Program-made: the position numbers and the translations under genes
Part shown: positions 8,276-15,854 of the stretch, piece after piece
Position numbering within the stretch: position 1 is the first letter of the stretch
How the letters are laid out: each line of letters begins with the position of its first letter
Source: Methylobacterium gossipiicola
GTDB lineage: Bacteria; Pseudomonadota; Alphaproteobacteria; Rhizobiales; Beijerinckiaceae
Direction: 5' to 3'
Assembly (NCBI RefSeq): GCF_900113485.1
Contig: NZ_FOPM01000006.1
Span: forward strand, 177,817 to 241,816
DNA length: 64,000 nucleotides
Notes under the pieces: generated by a model
What the model saw: only the letters and a program-made list of their open reading frames with translations
What the model was told of the DNA's origin: nothing
The model's database searches: none

Positions 8276-8605
8276 TCAAACCTGGTGCGTCGCTAGAAAG
8301 AACGTATTGTTGGCGAAATTGAAATCGACGGCATTGTTGCGATTGAAGGCATCGTCCAGTCTCGATCCGCGCGTGACAACGTTATATTGCTGCCCGATCC
8401 GTGCCCCATCGAAAGCAGCGACGAGACTGATGCCGTTGAGATAGATGTTGGAATCATTGCCGTAGTCTTGCCACTGCGCCTCCCCGGCATTCAGGGAGAA
8501 GTCTGTCTGGCCCGCCCGATCCTTCGGATCGTCCCCTGCGCGGACAAACAGCGTCACGTCGATCCGGCAGGGGCCATGGTTGGAAAAGAGTTTTCGTCCC
8601 GCCAT
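8276..8605 (-). CDS. 109-residue protein of unknown family, probably beta-rich
   Basis: 109 residues starting MAGRKLFSNHGPCRIDVTLF; GGGAGA lies 5 nt upstream of the ATG. The sequence alternates short hydrophobic strands with polar turns (DVTLFVRAGDDP, TDFSLNAGEAQWQDYG, NIYLNGISLVAAF, VDFNFANNTFFLATH) and looks like one small beta-sandwich. There is no signal peptide, membrane segment or catalytic motif. Base composition is lower in GC than the flanks, like the convergent nitrilase-like gene. Its first residues (KLFS) and the DNA around them resemble the start of the 33-residue leader ORF at 20849, so the two may be related or share a control region. The function is unknown. Confidence 0.65.
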   Translation of the reverse strand: MAGRKLFSNHGPCRIDVTLFVRAGDDPKDRAGQTDFSLNAGEAQWQDYGNDSNIYLNGISLVAAFDGARIGQQYNVVTRGSRLDDAFNRNNAVDFNFANNTFFLATHQV

Positions 8606-9030
8606 CGTTGTCTCCCAAAAGAACCGCGCTTTCGGAAGGCCGTGTCGCCACGCGGCCGGGCGCCCCCGCACGGCGCCCGACCGACGCGGATCGACGGGCC
8701 ACCCAACGGGTGGGTGCGTCGCTCCGCGCCGCCGCAGCGCAGCACTGGGTTGCCACCCCTCGAAACACCGCCCTCCAGTTGCAAGGCGTAGCCCTCGAAC
8801 GGCCGCTTGCCAAGGGATCTGGCCAAGGAACCTGGAAGGAACCTGGCCAAGGGATGCGGACGGGACCGCCTCCCGCACCGCGTCCGGACGGAGAACACCG
8901 TTGTGACGTCCGACGTTTTCGGCCCGGCCCGGCGATCACCGCGCCGGCCTTGCCGCGATGGCGGCCAGCGCGGAATCGGCTTTCTACGCCGGCGTAAGAG
9001 GCTCCGGCGGCCCTGGAGGCACGGACCGCC
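8606..9030. other. Gene-free region with short direct repeats
   Basis: 425 bp upstream of the 109-residue gene. It contains a tandem duplication of AAGGAACCTGG (8825-8846) flanked by related GCCAAGGGAT units. No ORF with plausible composition and ribosome-binding site was found on either strand. The part next to 8605 must hold the promoter of the minus-strand gene. Confidence 0.4.
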
Positions 9031-9135
9031 TCGTGCTGTGACGCAATCACTTCGTTCCTGCGCCAGAGCACGAGGCTTTCGTTTTTGCATCAATTTTCCC
9101 AGGCACGGCTGAAGCCTCCACCTGGATCGATGCAC
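9031..9135 (-). repeat. MITE-like interspersed repeat, copy 2 (tandem with copy 3)
   Basis: The same element as at 4108, in the opposite orientation. It differs from copy 3 at a few positions within the hairpin (CCAGGC for CCAGAC, for example). The junction with copy 3 is GCACGAGTGC, so the two copies share the terminal CGAG. Confidence 0.85.
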
Positions 9136-9241
9136 TCGTGCTGTGACGCAATCACTTCGTTCCTGCGCCAGAGCACGAGGCTTTCGTTTTTGCATCAATT
9201 TTCTCAGACACGGCCGAAGCCTCCGTCTGGATCGATGCACT
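9136..9241 (-). repeat. MITE-like interspersed repeat, copy 3 (tandem with copy 2)
   Basis: The second of two directly adjacent copies, on the minus strand. It is closer to copies 1, 4 and 5 than copy 2 is. The pair lies downstream of the seven-gene operon, while copy 4 lies upstream of it in the opposite orientation. Confidence 0.85.
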
Positions 9242-9244
9242 CGG

Positions 9245-9277
9245 GCGTCGTCTTAAATTTCAGATCCAGGACGACGC
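9245..9277 (-). terminator. Hairpin downstream of the seven-gene operon
   Basis: GCGTCGTC pairs with GACGACGC across a 17-nt AT-rich loop. It lies about 95 nt after the last gene of the operon and next to the tandem repeat pair. It may contribute to termination or be part of an interspersed element. Confidence 0.4.
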
Positions 9278-9293
9278 TCTCAACTCTTGGGCC

Positions 9294-9340
9294 GCATCGG
9301 CTTTTGTCCGAAAGCCGGTTCCCAGCTTTCGGGCCGATGC
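9294..9340 (-). terminator. Nested palindrome downstream of the seven-gene operon
   Basis: Two adjacent stems, GCATCGGC/GCCGATGC and CCGAAAGC/GCTTTCGG, form one long hairpin with a 6-nt bulge on the left arm and a 9-nt loop. It begins 32 nt after the operon's final stop codon at 9372. It is the most likely transcription terminator; it also has the look of a REP-type intergenic palindrome. Confidence 0.5.
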
Positions 9341-9371
9341 TCTGGATCAGGGCGATCACCGCCCCCCGGAT

Positions 9372-10997
9372 TCAGGCGCATGGGTCCTTGCACTCGGCGA
9401 TCTGAGTGGCCAGCAGCCAGAGGGTGGGGGGGACGCTGGGGGCGGTTCTGGCGCAGCACAGGCTCGATCCGTCCGCGCGCGTCACCCTCAAGATGTAGGG
9501 ATAGCTGTCGGACGGCTGCCGGCCGAGGACGATATCGCGAAGCGACTGCGCGATGGAAATCTTCTTCTCGAATCTCGGCTCGTCGGCTTCGAAGGTGACG
9601 GTCCGATCCTGGAAGATCACGGCGATCTCGACGATCTGCGGCGGTCCGGCGAAGACCTCCTTGCGGGTCTTGAGGGTGAGTTCGGTCGCGTAGGTCCGGT
9701 TGGTGCCCTCGTCGAGGATCGCGTCCAGGAACCCCGCCTCCTTGTTACCGGACAATCGGCCCGTGAAGTCGAGGCGCTCGGTGTACTTGCCGTCGAGGAG
9801 CGAAACCTCCACCCGCCCGAGGAACAGGGGGTTTTCCGGCGCCGTACTGAAGATCGCGGCCCAGAGGGCGCGGAACTGCGCGAAGTTCAGCCGGACCTCG
9901 TTGCGGAGCCCCTTGCCGAAATCAATGCTCGCGTCGCCCTGCGTCACGGGTTCGCTCGCCGTGGCCCGTGCATTCGGCAGGTCGAGGATGAACCGAGCCG
10001 TCACGCCATGGGCATCCTGGATCGACACCATGCCGGGCTCGAGCCCGAGCTTGTCCCGCAATGCCTGTTTCGCCGCCTCGATCCGCTCCCATGTCACGTC
10101 CGGACGCCCATGGAAGCGGAACGTCGTTTCGGTTGCCTCCACGGCCCCGCCCTCTTCCGGCGGGGAGAAGCGCAGGAGCGAGACGGCGTCGCCCTCGCCC
10201 TTGCCGTCCCCGTCGCGCTTCTCGTTCAGCACGAAGCCGTCGGGCAAGAAGAAGACCCGTGCCCGGTCGATGTTGTCCTGATAGTAATTATAGGCGCGAC
10301 CGTTCCAATCGACCTGCCAGCGGACATAGCCCGGCAGGGGCGGCACGGGAACCGTCCACCGGAACGTGACGTCGAGCACCATATATTGCCGCTCGAATTC
10401 CGGCTCCTCCTTGATACTGTTCAACAATGATTCGACCGTACCATACGGTATACCGCCGAATTCGCGTATAATACCAGATTTTATTACATCGTTATCCCAG
10501 GACTGCCTCACGAAGCTTTCGGTTTGCAGGACCGCCAGCTGCACTTTCTGGGTGATTTGCACGGCGACGTTGGGAATAGTGTCGAACAGCGCGTCGCGGA
10601 TCCGCGCGAGCTCGGGGCCCGAGAGCGTCTTGCGCAGGCACCACAGGGAGCCGCCCTGAGGGCTCGCTTCGAGGGGAAGGGCGGTGCTCCCGCCGCTGGC
10701 ATCGAGGACGAGCCCGAACTCCGTTCCCGCGAAGTTCGGGGTACCCACGACATTGGTCGGCGGTGCGGCGACGAGGAACAGGGTCAGCGTCCCGTCCGGC
10801 GCCAGGGCGCTCTCGAACGCCTCGGCACCGGCGCCGCCCCGCGTGACGCCGGCATAGACCGGCAGATACCAGGGGGCTCCGTCGGCCCCCTGCAGCCCCG
10901 CCACGCGGGCGGTTTCGAGGGATGGGGTGATCAGCGCCCCGTCGAGTTGGGTGCGCCAGGCGCGCATCCTGTTGACCGTGAGGATTGGTTGCGTCAC
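9372..10997 (-). CDS. Operon protein G (541 residues), unknown family
   Basis: Last gene of the seven-gene operon, 10 nt after gene F. 541 residues, no signal peptide, no membrane segment. After an N-terminal region with DGAPWYLPVYAG comes a central segment with RARVFFLPDGFVLNEKRDGD, which resembles in layout the FYY-type strand that opens the N-terminal module of genes A-E. It is followed by an alpha/beta stretch (TWERIEAAKQALRDKLGL) and then IDFGKGLRNEVRLNFAQF. The C-terminal part is beta-rich (VEIAVIFQDRTVTFEA) and ends with a Cys-containing tail (SLCCARTAP, ECKDPCA). A patch of low GC near 10390-10560 breaks the otherwise high GC of the gene and hints at mosaic origin. No enzymatic motif is recognised. 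Confidence 0.8.
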   Translation of the reverse strand: MTQPILTVNRMRAWRTQLDGALITPSLETARVAGLQGADGAPWYLPVYAGVTRGGAGAEAFESALAPDGTLTLFLVAAPPTNVVGTPNFAGTEFGLVLDASGGSTALPLEASPQGGSLWCLRKTLSGPELARIRDALFDTIPNVAVQITQKVQLAVLQTESFVRQSWDNDVIKSGIIREFGGIPYGTVESLLNSIKEEPEFERQYMVLDVTFRWTVPVPPLPGYVRWQVDWNGRAYNYYQDNIDRARVFFLPDGFVLNEKRDGDGKGEGDAVSLLRFSPPEEGGAVEATETTFRFHGRPDVTWERIEAAKQALRDKLGLEPGMVSIQDAHGVTARFILDLPNARATASEPVTQGDASIDFGKGLRNEVRLNFAQFRALWAAIFSTAPENPLFLGRVEVSLLDGKYTERLDFTGRLSGNKEAGFLDAILDEGTNRTYATELTLKTRKEVFAGPPQIVEIAVIFQDRTVTFEADEPRFEKKISIAQSLRDIVLGRQPSDSYPYILRVTRADGSSLCCARTAPSVPPTLWLLATQIAECKDPCA

Positions 10998-11007
10998 GGG
11001 GGGTCCT

Positions 11008-11958
11008 TCAGTCTGAGAGAGCGGGCGGGCGGAAGGAAACCTGGAGGCCGGGGCCGATGCCGGCCCCGACGAGGAAGGTGATCATGTTGTGCCGAGAGCC
11101 CCCGGCGGGCCGGGCCGCGAACGATGCCGTGAGATCCGCGTAGGGGCCGAGATCGAATCCCCTGCGGTCCGCGCAGCGCAGGAGGGCCGCGCGAAGCTCG
11201 GCATCCCCGCCGGCGAAATCCTGGGCGAAGGCGATCAGGGAGAAGACCGGCGGGCCCGTGGGTGTGGCCCTCTCGCTGAAGCCGAACCGGATGTCGGGAA
11301 GCCGGCCGCCGCCCCGGCGGAACTCGAAGGCTCCCACGAGCGCGACGAGATCCTCCAGGTGCTCCGCGAGGCCGAGCCGGCCGAGGAGCCCCGCGAGGCG
11401 CGCCACCGGCATCCCCCGCGCCCGCCCCTCGAAGTAGAACTCGCGCGCGCCCTCCTCCGGGCCGAGGCCCACGAGGAGGGGGCGCAGGGCGGTGCCGTCC
11501 TGCTCCGGCCAACCGGGCGGATGGATGAGGCCCGAGCCCCCCGGCTCCGTGCCCGGGGGCACTTCGACATAGACCTTGAAGGCGGGCGGCGCCCCCGGGC
11601 GATGGCGCACCCCGAGCCAGGCGCCCCACCGCGGAGCCCCCTGCGCCTGCAGGCGGCGCGCGGCGGCGAGATCCCCCGCCCCGGCGCCATGGGCCGCGAG
11701 CCAGTCCGCGATCCGGGCGAGGCGGGTCCGCACCGCGCCGCCGAAATCCACGACGTATCGCAGGTCCGCGCTCAGGCTGGAGCAGGCGAACTCCACGGCC
11801 CCGCCATCGGCGTTGAGGGAGAGCCCCGCCCCCGCCGGAACCGCCTCCACCTCGGCGAGGAGCGCGGCGAGGGTCCGGGACACGTCCGGCGCCAGCCGGG
11901 GGGCGTGCGCGTGGAGAATCGCGACGGCATCGGCGATCCCGGCGGGCGCGGCGGGCAT
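11008..11958 (-). CDS. Operon protein F (316 residues), unknown family
   Basis: 316 residues. Its ATG overlaps the stop of gene E by one base, so translation is probably coupled. The N-terminal third is helical (IADAVAILHAHAP, LAALLAEVEAV). The remainder has repeated alternating beta/helix units such as FKVYVEVPPGTEPGG, ARGMPVARLAGLLGRLGL, PDIRFGFSERATP and a final MITFLVGAGIGPGLQVSFRP. The repeated strands ending in aromatic residues and the closing strand pair vaguely recall ABBA-fold prenyltransferases, but the similarity is too weak to name a function. It lacks the FYY/SLxxDN module of genes A-E, so it may be the enzymatic or accessory member of the operon. No signal peptide. Confidence 0.75.
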   Translation of the reverse strand: MPAAPAGIADAVAILHAHAPRLAPDVSRTLAALLAEVEAVPAGAGLSLNADGGAVEFACSSLSADLRYVVDFGGAVRTRLARIADWLAAHGAGAGDLAAARRLQAQGAPRWGAWLGVRHRPGAPPAFKVYVEVPPGTEPGGSGLIHPPGWPEQDGTALRPLLVGLGPEEGAREFYFEGRARGMPVARLAGLLGRLGLAEHLEDLVALVGAFEFRRGGGRLPDIRFGFSERATPTGPPVFSLIAFAQDFAGGDAELRAALLRCADRRGFDLGPYADLTASFAARPAGGSRHNMITFLVGAGIGPGLQVSFRPPALSD

Positions 11959-14015
11959 CAGGCCCCCGGCAGCTTGATGGCGATGGTCTGGCCGCCGCGC
12001 CCGGTCTTGCTGAACGGCTCGCCGTCCATCGGCAGAACCTCGTAGGTGAAGCGCAGGTCGCTCTTCGGCTTGGGGTCCGCCAGGGTGGGGACGATGCGGC
12101 GGAGGCGCTTCTGGCCCTTCTCGAGGGTGAACTGGTCTTCCCACGCGAAAGCGCCGTCGGTGTGGGACAGGGTGATGTCGACGCTGTCGTCGTCGAAACT
12201 CGCGGTGAAGAAGACCGGCGTGTGGCCGCCGAAGCGGTCGCGGACGACGATCCGGTCGTCCTGGACCGTGGCGGCCTCGGAGCCGTAGATGCGCTTGCCA
12301 CCCTTGTGGACGTCGACGGTGTAGCGGATCTCGGCCGCGGCCGTCTCGATACCGCTGCGGATGCGCAGGATCCGGGGGTCGGCCCGGCCGTTCTGGAACG
12401 TGACCTGTTTGGTCCCCTTCCATTTCGCGCTGGTCAAGGTCACTTTGACCTCGTCCGCATCCTCCCAGACGAAATCGGCGTCGAGGCGGATGTCGAGGGT
12501 GACGAACTGCACCGCCGCGTCCGGAGTCGCCACGATCAGACCCCGCTCGGCCCGGCCGCTGACCGAGAACCGGGTAGTCTCGCCCACCCAATCCCCGCCG
12601 GACCTGAACACGTAGTCGACCGTGAAGGCGACGTCCGCCGAGCCCTTGGCGTCGTACTGGAACCGGAAGGGCGGCTCGGTTCCATGACGCTTGCCGTCGG
12701 TGATGGAGAAATTCTGGACGGCCTGACTGCTGGCGGGGGCGTTGGCGGGATACCGGGCCTGGATGTTGAGGGCCGTCAGGCCGAGGGCGGTGAAGTCGGC
12801 GGCGTCCGGCAGCGCGACGTTCACGGGGTAGGGCTGGCCGAAAGGGTCCTGTGAGCGGTTGATCTGCGTGATGTAACTGGCCGGCTCGCCCAGTCCTTCG
12901 AGAACCAGGGCCTGGGGCAGCACCTGATACGGACGGGCCTTCAGTTCCGAATACAGGAAGTCGATCTTGTTTTCCTGGCGACCGTCGTAATAGGCCGCGC
13001 GGATATTCACCTTGGGAATGAACAGGGTCGCGGCCTTGACGATCTCCTTGACGGCCGTGTCGGCTTCCTCACCGACCTTGCCGTCCGACGCGGCCTTGTC
13101 GGCGGCGGCTTCCTCGGTGCCCCGCGCCTTCTCGACGGCCTCGCTCACCTTCGGGGCTTCCTTGAGGGGGCTCCAGTTGTTCGGATCGGAACCGATCTGG
13201 GTCTCGAAGAAATTCTTGAGAATGTAATCGAGGAGGATCTGCTGGGCCCATTTCAGGCCCTCCTTGTCGTTGTCGCCCCCGAAATCGATCACCTCGATCT
13301 TCAGATCGGTGTTCTGCAGGATGCGCTGCCACTGCGCGTTGATGCCGAGATCGAGGATCAGGGCCTCCAGGGGAACTTCGCCGCCGAGGCTGGCCTGGAA
13401 GTCCCGGACGGTCTTTTCCAGGGTGCCGTGGACCTTGAAGGTCACGGACGGACGCATGGCGAGGAATTCGAGGCGGTAGAGGGCCGCGATGGTGTTCGCC
13501 CCCGCCAGGATGGCCGACTTCATCGCCGAGGCGAGGCGGCCTTCCTTGGTGAACTGAATCGAGCAGACGGCGGTGTTGTCGCCCACGAGGGAGGACGAGC
13601 CGGCCGACCACACCACCTGCTCCTTGCTCTGGTAGAGAACCGAGGGATCGTCGGGGGTGCGCACGGCCTGGGCGGCCGTGGGTCCGAGGGCCGAGAGGTT
13701 CACGGCGCCCTTGGTGAAGGTCACCGTCGAGAGGACGAGCTTGCCGGCGTCGCGCCCGGTCCGCCGCGCGACTTCGGCCCGGATCCTGTCGAGGGTCGCC
13801 GGCGGCACGGCGGTGTTGACCTCGAAGTTCAGGAACCCGGTGCCCTCGGAATCCGTCGCCGAATCCGTGTACCAGAAATAGGACAGGGCCTTGCGGCCGT
13901 TGCGCTCGGCCAGCCGGATGAGGCCGGGGACGTACCAGAACTGGAACGGCGAGGCGTGATCGGGATAGACGTCGACGCCATCGACGGTGAACTTGGTGGA
14001 ATCGATCAGGATCAT
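11958..14015 (-). CDS. Operon protein E (685 residues), shared N-terminal module plus beta-sandwich repeats
   Basis: 685 residues; the ATG overlaps the stop of gene D by 4 nt. Residues 24-40 read FQFWYVPGLIRLAERNG and residues 142-159 contain SLVGDNTAVCSIQFTKEG; both match equivalent positions in genes C and D. Residues about 290-330 are a charged helical insert (EAVEKARGTEEAAADKAAS). The last 250 residues show about three similar beta-rich repeats with FVWEDADEVKVTLTS, FAWEDQFTLEKGQ and ITDGKRHGTEPPFRFQY patterns, resembling tandem immunoglobulin-like sandwiches. No signal peptide or membrane segment is visible, so the protein is either cytoplasmic or exported by a non-Sec route. The function is unknown; a structural role in a multi-subunit assembly is inferred from the paralogy. 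Confidence 0.82.
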   Translation of the reverse strand: MILIDSTKFTVDGVDVYPDHASPFQFWYVPGLIRLAERNGRKALSYFWYTDSATDSEGTGFLNFEVNTAVPPATLDRIRAEVARRTGRDAGKLVLSTVTFTKGAVNLSALGPTAAQAVRTPDDPSVLYQSKEQVVWSAGSSSLVGDNTAVCSIQFTKEGRLASAMKSAILAGANTIAALYRLEFLAMRPSVTFKVHGTLEKTVRDFQASLGGEVPLEALILDLGINAQWQRILQNTDLKIEVIDFGGDNDKEGLKWAQQILLDYILKNFFETQIGSDPNNWSPLKEAPKVSEAVEKARGTEEAAADKAASDGKVGEEADTAVKEIVKAATLFIPKVNIRAAYYDGRQENKIDFLYSELKARPYQVLPQALVLEGLGEPASYITQINRSQDPFGQPYPVNVALPDAADFTALGLTALNIQARYPANAPASSQAVQNFSITDGKRHGTEPPFRFQYDAKGSADVAFTVDYVFRSGGDWVGETTRFSVSGRAERGLIVATPDAAVQFVTLDIRLDADFVWEDADEVKVTLTSAKWKGTKQVTFQNGRADPRILRIRSGIETAAAEIRYTVDVHKGGKRIYGSEAATVQDDRIVVRDRFGGHTPVFFTASFDDDSVDITLSHTDGAFAWEDQFTLEKGQKRLRRIVPTLADPKPKSDLRFTYEVLPMDGEPFSKTGRGGQTIAIKLPGA

Positions 14016-15838
14016 GCCGTGGCTTCCTGTCTGCTGGGGTCCGGGACTTCGGAATCGGGGCGCGACGGCACCACGATGGTGTGCTCGTGGCTGCGCAGGA
14101 CGGCGCCGGGAACGGATGCGTTCGCGCTCCGGAACAGCGTCTCGCAGGTGAGTTCGCGCTCATCCGCGAACCAGTGGGTGAACCGGGCGCGCGGCTCCCG
14201 TCGCGTCAGTTCGAGCTGCTGCGGCGCCCAGGCCTGAAACCGGGCGCCCTTGACGAGCTTGAGCCGAATGGCGCTCCAGCGCTGCCAATCCGTGTCCGGG
14301 GCGGCCGCGAACACCACGGTGCGCTTGCGCAACGGGTTGAGGAAGATCGTGGCGCCGGAGGGCAGGCTCTGCCGGGTCCGGGCGCCCCCATCCGCCATCC
14401 CATAGCGGGCGCGGACCGTCACCCCGTCGAGGTCCTGCCGTGACGGCGCGAAGACCTCGATGGTGCCGCTCGGGCGGCCCCCGGTCAGAACCAGGGAACC
14501 GGGGGTGAAACTCAAGGCCGGCGGACCGTCGAGGGCGACGGTCACGGAGGGAACGAGCGACCAGGGGAAGTCCGGGGCGACCGTCACCGCGTAACGGCGG
14601 AAGGTGTAGAGCGTCGCCGGCTGGAGATCGACGAAAGCCTGGTCGCGCGCGAGGGAAAGCCGTCCCGTCGCCGCCGGCCGACCGTTGCCGAATCGGACGT
14701 CGCAGCGACAGGCGTAGGTGTGAACCTGGGCAGGGGCGTGCGTCAGGGCGATCCGCCAATCCTCGGTCCGGTCCGCGTTGAACACGTGGCCGGAGAGCCC
14801 GGCCGCCGGTTCGAGGCTGACCTGGACCGCCTCCAGGGGCGCGCCGTCGAACACGGCATGGCAGCGCAGGGTGAGATCCTGCACGAACGTGACGCCCGTC
14901 GGCAGTTGGATGACCGGCCGACTGCGCAGGGCGTCCGAGAGATCCGCGAGGGCCCCCTGGAGATGGACCGTGCGCGTGACGGCGTCGCTCACCTGCAGAT
15001 CGCAATCGAGGGTTCGCGAGATCGCCTGGGTGTCGCGGATCGTCTCGCAGGAATAGCCGATTCCCCAGGACGGGCTTCCGCCGGCCGGTGGGGCGGCGAA
15101 GGCCGGTAGCGGCGTCATCAGGGTCTGGAGGCTGCGCAGGAAGGCACGCCGGACCCCATCCGGCACCGGTTCGTCGGTGGAGACCGTCGAATGGATCGTG
15201 ATGGCGCCGCTCTGCCGCAGGTCCTCGAAGGTCTCGACGCTCTCGAAGCTGACGAACAGCACGTTGGCCGTACAGGTCTTGCGGACCCAGAGCCGATACC
15301 GCGTGAGGTCGAACTGGATGGCGTAGGCGAAACTCGGCCGCAGGACCTCGAACTGCAGGTCGTAGACGACGGAGATCGGCACCGAATCCGGATCGTCGAG
15401 GGAGCGCGTCAGCAGCAGGTATTGGTCGGTCGTCAATCCGAGACTGACGACCGCGCTGTTGTCGCCCATGAGCGAGGGCGTCGCCCGGACGGGATCGCCG
15501 CCGATGATGGCGGCGATCACGGTGCCCGAGGTCCAGGGGATGGGCGTGAGCCGGGCGTCGGGCCTCCGCTTGCGCAAGGCCGTCTCGGCGGCGGCGAGGT
15601 CGGCGGGAGCGGGCGCGAGATCGACGACGAAGGACAGCATGCCCGCCTGCGGCGGCGCGCCCGCCCGCCCATCCAGCACCCGTTCGTAGCGGATGAGGGT
15701 GAACAGGTACCCGTCTCCGTCACGGGCGAGGCGCGGACGCGTTCCGGCATAATAGAACCGATCGGGCGCGGCGGAATCTCCGTACACGAGCACGCCGTCG
15801 ACGCCTTCGAGTTCGATCCTGGGATCGTCCACCAGCAT
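14012..15838 (-). CDS. Operon protein D (608 residues), shared N-terminal module
   Basis: 608 residues, 16 nt after gene C, and overlapping gene E by 4 nt. The N-terminal module is clearest here: FYYAGTRPRLARDGDGY at 28-44, a strand pair ending MLSFVVDLAP, a helix LAAAETALRKRRPDA, and PSLMGDNSAVVSLGLT at 121-136. The middle contains several Cys residues (KTCTANVLF, YSCETIRDT, LDCDLQVSD, LRCHAVFDG, YACRCDVRF). The C-terminal 200 residues are beta-rich, with WSLVPSVTVALDG and FLNPLRKRTVVFAAAPDTDW. No signal peptide and no known domain. The shared module with genes A, B, C and E shows that the operon arose by duplication. Confidence 0.82.
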   Translation of the reverse strand: MLVDDPRIELEGVDGVLVYGDSAAPDRFYYAGTRPRLARDGDGYLFTLIRYERVLDGRAGAPPQAGMLSFVVDLAPAPADLAAAETALRKRRPDARLTPIPWTSGTVIAAIIGGDPVRATPSLMGDNSAVVSLGLTTDQYLLLTRSLDDPDSVPISVVYDLQFEVLRPSFAYAIQFDLTRYRLWVRKTCTANVLFVSFESVETFEDLRQSGAITIHSTVSTDEPVPDGVRRAFLRSLQTLMTPLPAFAAPPAGGSPSWGIGYSCETIRDTQAISRTLDCDLQVSDAVTRTVHLQGALADLSDALRSRPVIQLPTGVTFVQDLTLRCHAVFDGAPLEAVQVSLEPAAGLSGHVFNADRTEDWRIALTHAPAQVHTYACRCDVRFGNGRPAATGRLSLARDQAFVDLQPATLYTFRRYAVTVAPDFPWSLVPSVTVALDGPPALSFTPGSLVLTGGRPSGTIEVFAPSRQDLDGVTVRARYGMADGGARTRQSLPSGATIFLNPLRKRTVVFAAAPDTDWQRWSAIRLKLVKGARFQAWAPQQLELTRREPRARFTHWFADERELTCETLFRSANASVPGAVLRSHEHTIVVPSRPDSEVPDPSRQEATA

Positions 15839-15854
15839 TCCCGCCTCCCCGGAC

